A DNA stretch of 64,000 nt from Hymenobacter glacieicola (GTDB taxonomy: Bacteria; Bacteroidota; Bacteroidia; Cytophagales; Hymenobacteraceae): assembly GCF_014640315.1 (NCBI RefSeq), contig NZ_BMGS01000004.1, positions 372,001 through 436,000 of the forward strand, written 5' to 3'. The notes under the pieces are model-generated. The model was given only the letters and a program-made list of their open reading frames with translations, was not told where the DNA came from and searched no databases. Within the stretch, counting starts at the first letter, position 1; the number at the start of each line of letters is the position of its first letter. Positions 60,464 to 64,000 of this stretch are shown piece after piece. A program made the position numbers and the translations under genes.

Positions 60464-63154
60464 ATGTCCATCGCCAAAACCTATACTCCCGCCGACGTTG
60501 AAGCCAAATGGTACCAGCGCTGGCAGGAGCAGGGCTTCTTTAAAGCCAAAGCCAACCCCCGCAAACAGCCCTACTCAGTGGTTATTCCGCCGCCCAACGT
60601 AACGGGCGTGCTGCACATGGGCCACATGCTCAACAATACCATTCAGGATGTGCTGGTGCGCCGGGCCCGCATGCAGGGCAAGGAAGCCTGCTGGGTGCCC
60701 GGCACCGACCACGCCAGTATTGCCACCGAAGCCAAGGTAGTAGCGTTACTCAAGGAGCAGGGCATCGAAAAGAAGGATCTGACCCGGGAGCAGTTCCTGG
60801 AGCACGCTTTTGCCTGGAAGGAGAAGTACGGCGGCATTATTCTGGAGCAGCTTAAGCAGCTGGGCGCTTCCTGCGACTGGGACCGGACGCGCTTCACCAT
60901 GGAGCCGGAACTGACCGATGCCGTCCTGCGCGTGTTCGTGGACTTGTTTCAGAAAGGCCTGATTTACCGCGGGGTACGCATGGTAAACTGGGACCCCCTG
61001 GGCCAAACGGCGCTCAGCGACGAAGAGGTAATTCCCAAGGACGTGATGGCCAAGATGTACCACCTGCGTTACGAGGTGGTGAAAGGTGATGAGGTGAAAG
61101 GTGAGGGGGTGAATGGGGCAGAGCAACCGCCTCACTCCATCACCTCTTCACCTCATTACTTGACGGTGGCTACCTCCCGGCCCGAAACCATCATGGCCGA
61201 CGTGGCCGTGGCCGTAAACCCGAACGACCCGCGCTATACCCATTTGCACGGCGCTAAGGTGCGCATTCCGCTGCTGGGTCGCGAGATTCCGGTGATTCTG
61301 GACGAGTACGTGAGCATCGACTTCGGGACGGGCGCGCTGAAAGTGACGCCGGCCCACGATTTGAACGACTACGAGCTGGGCGTCAAGCACAACCTGCCCG
61401 TCATCGACATTCTCCACAACGACGGCACCCTCAACGACAAGGCCGTGCTGTACGTGGGACAGGACCGCTTTGCCGCCCGCCGCAACATTGTTAAGGACCT
61501 GGAGGAAGCCGGCCACCTGATGAAGGTGGAGGAGTACGCCAGCATCGTCCAGACCTCGGAGCGGACCAAGGCCGTCATTGAGCCCCGCCTGAGCATGCAG
61601 TGGTTCCTGAAAATGGAGCACCTGGCCAAGCCCGCCCTGGAGGTAGTAGAAAACGATACTGTGAAGCTGCACCCGGCCAAGTTCAAGAACACCTACCGGG
61701 TGTGGATGGAAAACGTGCGCGACTGGTGCATTTCGCGGCAGCTGTGGTGGGGCCAGCAGATTCCGGCCTACTACCTGCCCGATGGCACCTTCGTGGTGGC
61801 CCTCAATCCCGAGGAGGCCCTCCGGCTGGCTCGGGTGCAAAGCGGCAACGACGAGCTGCAGCTAACTGACCTGCGCCAGGATGAGGACGTGCTGGATACC
61901 TGGTTTTCCTCGTGGCTGTGGCCCATTTCGGTGTTCGACGGCTTCAAGGACCCCGACAACGCCGACGTTAACTATTTCTACCCCACCAACGACCTGGTAA
62001 CGGGCCCCGACATTCTGTTCTTCTGGGTGGCCCGCATGATTATGGCTGGCCTGGAGTACCGCCGGGAAATTCCGTTCCGCAACGTGTACCTCACGGGCAT
62101 TGTGCGCGACGCCCAGGGCCGCAAGATGAGCAAGCAGCTCGGCAACTCGCCCGACCCGCTGGACCTGATCAAGCAGTTTGGGGCCGATGGCGTCCGGACG
62201 GGCATGCTGTTCTCGGCCCCGGCCGGCAACGACTTGCTCTACGATGAGAAGCTGGTGGAGCAGGGCCGCAACTTCTGCAACAAGCTCTGGAACGCCTTCC
62301 GCCTAACTCAGGGCTGGGAGGTAGGCGCGGAGCTGCCGTTCGTGAATGCCAAGGCGGTGGAGTGGTTCTCGGCCAAGCTGCACACCACGCTCACGGAGCT
62401 GGACGAGCACTTCGAGAAGTTTCGGATGTCGGATGCGCTGATGACCGTGTACAAGCTGGTGTGGGACGATTTCTGCTCCGTGTACCTGGAGATGATCAAG
62501 CCCGCCTACCAGGCGCCCATCGACCCCGAAACCCTGCGGCTGACGACGGGCTTCCTCGAAACCCTGCTCAAGCTGCTGCACCCGTTCATGCCCTTCATCA
62601 CGGAGGAAATCTGGCACGAGCTGGCTGCGCGCGGCCCCAAGGACTACGTGTGCGTAGCCGCCTGGCCCAAAGCTCAGCCGGTGGCCGGCAGCGCCGAGCT
62701 GCTAACCCGCATGGACCGCGCCCTCGACATTGTGGCCGGTGTGCGCAACATCCGCAACCAGAAGGGTTTGGGCCCCAACAAGCCCCTGACTCTGGCCGCC
62801 AAAACCGACGATGTAGCCCTACTCCAGGACTACGACGCCATCATCCGCAAGCTGGCTTCCCTCACCGAAATCAGTGTAGTTGATGCTGCTCCCGCCGCGG
62901 CGGTAGGGTTCGTGTCGGGTGGGGCGGAGTTCTTCGTGCCCCTGGAAGGCCAGATTGACCTTGGGGCCGAAAAGGAGCGCCTGACCAAGGAAATTGAGTA
63001 CGCCCAGGGCTTCCGCGACTCGGTGCTGAAAAAGCTCGCCAACGAGAAATTCGTGCAGAATGCCAAACCCGACCTGGTGGAGCGCGAGCGGCAGAAGCTG
63101 GCCGATGCCGAAGCCAAGATTGCCGCCCTGGAACAAAGCCTGGCCGCGTTGTAG
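60464..63154 (+). CDS. valS: Valyl-tRNA synthetase
   Basis: An 896-residue class I synthetase that charges tRNA-Val and edits mis-charged Thr. HIGH motif is HMGH (51-54) and KMSKS-like motif KMSKQ (554-558). The CP1 editing domain (about 150-440) includes TVATSRPETIMADVAVAVNP, the editing-site motif. The C-terminal anticodon-binding and coiled-coil domain (DLGAEKERLTKEIEYAQGFRD ... DAEAKIAALEQSL) is normal. Residues ~206-231 (VKGDEVKGEGVNGAEQPPHSITSSPH) look like an extra insertion in CP1 encoded by a palindromic repeat. Reading frame intact; the protein is probably active. Confidence 0.97.
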   Translation: MSIAKTYTPADVEAKWYQRWQEQGFFKAKANPRKQPYSVVIPPPNVTGVLHMGHMLNNTIQDVLVRRARMQGKEACWVPGTDHASIATEAKVVALLKEQGIEKKDLTREQFLEHAFAWKEKYGGIILEQLKQLGASCDWDRTRFTMEPELTDAVLRVFVDLFQKGLIYRGVRMVNWDPLGQTALSDEEVIPKDVMAKMYHLRYEVVKGDEVKGEGVNGAEQPPHSITSSPHYLTVATSRPETIMADVAVAVNPNDPRYTHLHGAKVRIPLLGREIPVILDEYVSIDFGTGALKVTPAHDLNDYELGVKHNLPVIDILHNDGTLNDKAVLYVGQDRFAARRNIVKDLEEAGHLMKVEEYASIVQTSERTKAVIEPRLSMQWFLKMEHLAKPALEVVENDTVKLHPAKFKNTYRVWMENVRDWCISRQLWWGQQIPAYYLPDGTFVVALNPEEALRLARVQSGNDELQLTDLRQDEDVLDTWFSSWLWPISVFDGFKDPDNADVNYFYPTNDLVTGPDILFFWVARMIMAGLEYRREIPFRNVYLTGIVRDAQGRKMSKQLGNSPDPLDLIKQFGADGVRTGMLFSAPAGNDLLYDEKLVEQGRNFCNKLWNAFRLTQGWEVGAELPFVNAKAVEWFSAKLHTTLTELDEHFEKFRMSDALMTVYKLVWDDFCSVYLEMIKPAYQAPIDPETLRLTTGFLETLLKLLHPFMPFITEEIWHELAARGPKDYVCVAAWPKAQPVAGSAELLTRMDRALDIVAGVRNIRNQKGLGPNKPLTLAAKTDDVALLQDYDAIIRKLASLTEISVVDAAPAAAVGFVSGGAEFFVPLEGQIDLGAEKERLTKEIEYAQGFRDSVLKKLANEKFVQNAKPDLVERERQKLADAEAKIAALEQSLAAL
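61073..61156. repeat. In-frame palindromic insertion inside valS (R4-like)
   Basis: A G/A-rich left arm (61076-61117) made of GGTGAAAGGTGATGAGG-type repeats pairs imperfectly with a C/T-rich right arm (61130-61155, ctcactccatcacctcttc). Its codons give VKGDEVKGEGVNG and PPHSITSSPH. The core looks like the repeat at 22685. Inserted between EV and YLTVA in the editing domain. Confidence 0.6.
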
Positions 63155-63173
63155 AGCCAGGTAAGAACCTGCC

Positions 63174-63207
63174 AAAAAGGCCGCTACGGTAACGTGGCGG
63201 CCTTTTT
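63174..63207 (+). terminator. Intrinsic terminator of valS
   Basis: GGCCGC/GCGGCC stem (63179-63184, 63197-63202) extended through TACG/CGTG around GTAA, with A5 before and T5 after. Confidence 0.9.
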
Positions 63208-63233
63208 GTTTGTGCTGCCTTCCGCGTAAAGAT

Positions 63234-63385
63234 GCCGCATCCACCCGCCTGTCGTCCTGAGCCTAGCGTAGGTCCTTATCTCACGCCAGAGCGAATCGTT
63301 GGTACGAAACCGCGCTAACTTGAGAAGGTCCTTCCTCGCTGCTTGATGCGCGGAATGCTCAGGACGACAGGCGGGTGGATGCGGC
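63234..63385. repeat. Palindromic intergenic repeat, family R1 copy C
   Basis: Perfect 29-base terminal inverted arms (63234-63262 and 63357-63385; outer end GCCGCATCCACCCGCC, inner end GTCGTCCTGAGC). The inside holds GGTCCTTATCTCACGCC and CGAATCGTTGGTACGA, shared with copy A. Its outer ten to fifteen bases (GCCGCATCCACCCGCCT) are not seen in A or B. Confidence 0.85.
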
Positions 63386-63444
63386 TACTTTGTAGCGAAA
63401 ATTCTGTTTCCTTTAGCGCAGAAGTTCACCTCACTTCCTTCGCT

Positions 63445-64000
63445 ATGAAACCATTACCTACCCTGCTATTGGGCCTGGGCCTGCTGCTAAACGGCGTGGC
63501 CCAGGCCCAGTCAACTAAGCCTTCTTCCATGCAGAAACCACCCGTAGCGGCTATTAAGCCCAAAGAACTCACCTCACCCTTCGGCACCCGCACCGATAAC
63601 TATTACTGGCTGAATGAGCGCGAAAACCCGGAAGTTATCAGCTACTTGAACGCCGAAAATGCCTACACCCAGCAGCAGCTGGCCCCCGTGAAGGGGCTGG
63701 AGGAAAAGCTGTTCCAGGAAATCAAGGGCCGCATCAAGGAGCAGGACGAGTCGGTGCCCTACCGCGACAACGGCTATTACTACTACACCCGCTTCGAGGC
63801 CGGCGCGGAGTACCCGATTTACTGCCGCAAGAAAGGCAGCCTAAGCGCGCCCGAGGAAATCCTGCTTAACGCCAACGAGCTGGGCAAGGGCAAAGCCTAC
63901 TACCAGATCGGCGACTTTGAAGTTAGTGACGATAATCAGGTGCTGGCCTACTCCGAGGACGTGGTGAGCCGCCGCCTCTACACCCTGCGCTTTCGCAACC
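63445..64000 (+). CDS. Prolyl oligopeptidase family protein, oligopeptidase B-like (5' part)
   Basis: Partial; 185 codons lie in the window and the reading frame is open at the end. A signal peptide (MKPLPTLLLGLGLLLNGVAQAQ) precedes a chain typical of S9A oligopeptidases: ELTSPFGTRTDNYYWLNERENPEVISYLNAENAYT (the Y-W-L-N/R-e-r..NPeVi.YL..EN.Y motif), then IKGRIKEQDESVPYRDNGYYYYTRFEAGAEYPIYCRKKG. The catalytic Ser/Asp/His are beyond the window. Oligopeptidase B (cleaving after Lys/Arg) is the closest match by these motifs; export suggests digestion of peptides in the periplasm. Confidence 0.9.
   Translation, partial: MKPLPTLLLGLGLLLNGVAQAQSTKPSSMQKPPVAAIKPKELTSPFGTRTDNYYWLNERENPEVISYLNAENAYTQQQLAPVKGLEEKLFQEIKGRIKEQDESVPYRDNGYYYYTRFEAGAEYPIYCRKKGSLSAPEEILLNANELGKGKAYYQIGDFEVSDDNQVLAYSEDVVSRRLYTLRFRN

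Noticed and set aside
1-64000. CRISPR arrays, insertion sequences, toxin-antitoxin or known defence systems
   Set aside because: No regular spaced repeats of CRISPR type, no transposase, no Cas, restriction or toxin-antitoxin genes recognised on either strand. The short palindromes are scattered singly, not in arrays.

Overview
The window looks like GC-rich chromosome from a member of the Bacteroidota, most likely Hymenobacter or a close relative in the Cytophagales. The evidence is a type IX secretion gene (porT) directly behind ubiE/menG, DUF5606 and DUF2851 genes, a PorE-like TPR/PD40/OmpA protein, many promoters of the Bacteroidota type (TTTG, then TAnnTTTG), few Shine-Dalgarno sites, and KDO transferase (a Gram-negative envelope with lipid A). 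The genus is inferred from gene content and style; no database search was possible. I see no rRNA, tRNA, CRISPR array, prophage, transposase or plasmid gene.

Layout. 1-6.3 kb: surface glycan genes (end of a FemAB-like transferase, Wzx-type flippase, GT2 glycosyltransferase, two multispan GT-C-like proteins). 6.4-10 kb: acyl-ACP desaturase, a lipoprotein, DUF427, and a VWA protein whose likely AAA+ partner lies at 15.4 kb. 10-12.8 kb: multi-PAS histidine kinase plus a single-domain response regulator. 13-20.5 kb: TlpA-like lipoprotein, 2H-phosphoesterase-like protein, MoxR/BchI-like ATPase, dicarboxylate symporter, cyclophilin, fasciclin lipoprotein. 20.7-30.1 kb: mostly minus-strand housekeeping (beta-hydroxyacid dehydrogenase, rsgA, waaA, peroxiredoxin plus a Fur/PerR regulator, aspartokinase, engB) with fbp on the plus strand. 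30.2-35.2 kb: PorE-like protein, ubiE, porT, SDR. 35.3-45.1 kb: esterase, cytidine deaminase, saccharopine-dehydrogenase-like enzyme, an ABC exporter whose permease is frameshifted at a run of eight G, trmN6, rnhA, marC, class V aminotransferase, aroQ, xerD. 45.2-55.4 kb: DUF6044 protein, ftsK, lolA, DUF2851, a membrane protein, a NeuD-like acyltransferase, trhO. 55.6-64 kb: nucleoside phosphorylase, LuxC-type acyl-CoA reductase divergent from a ferredoxin, a zinc-peptidase-like protein, valS, and the start of a prolyl oligopeptidase family gene.

The gene content is largely ordinary core chromosome and I found no convincing new multi-gene system. The most unusual material is in non-coding DNA: (i) several families of palindromic repeats that abut genes and in several cases supply their stop codons, one of which appears to have entered the valS reading frame; (ii) a TA[AC]CTTGC element only 4-7 nt before the start codon of each glycan gene, suggesting near-leaderless transcripts; (iii) the G-run frameshift in the ABC permease; (iv) an unexplained leader or small-RNA-like region before the PorE-like gene.
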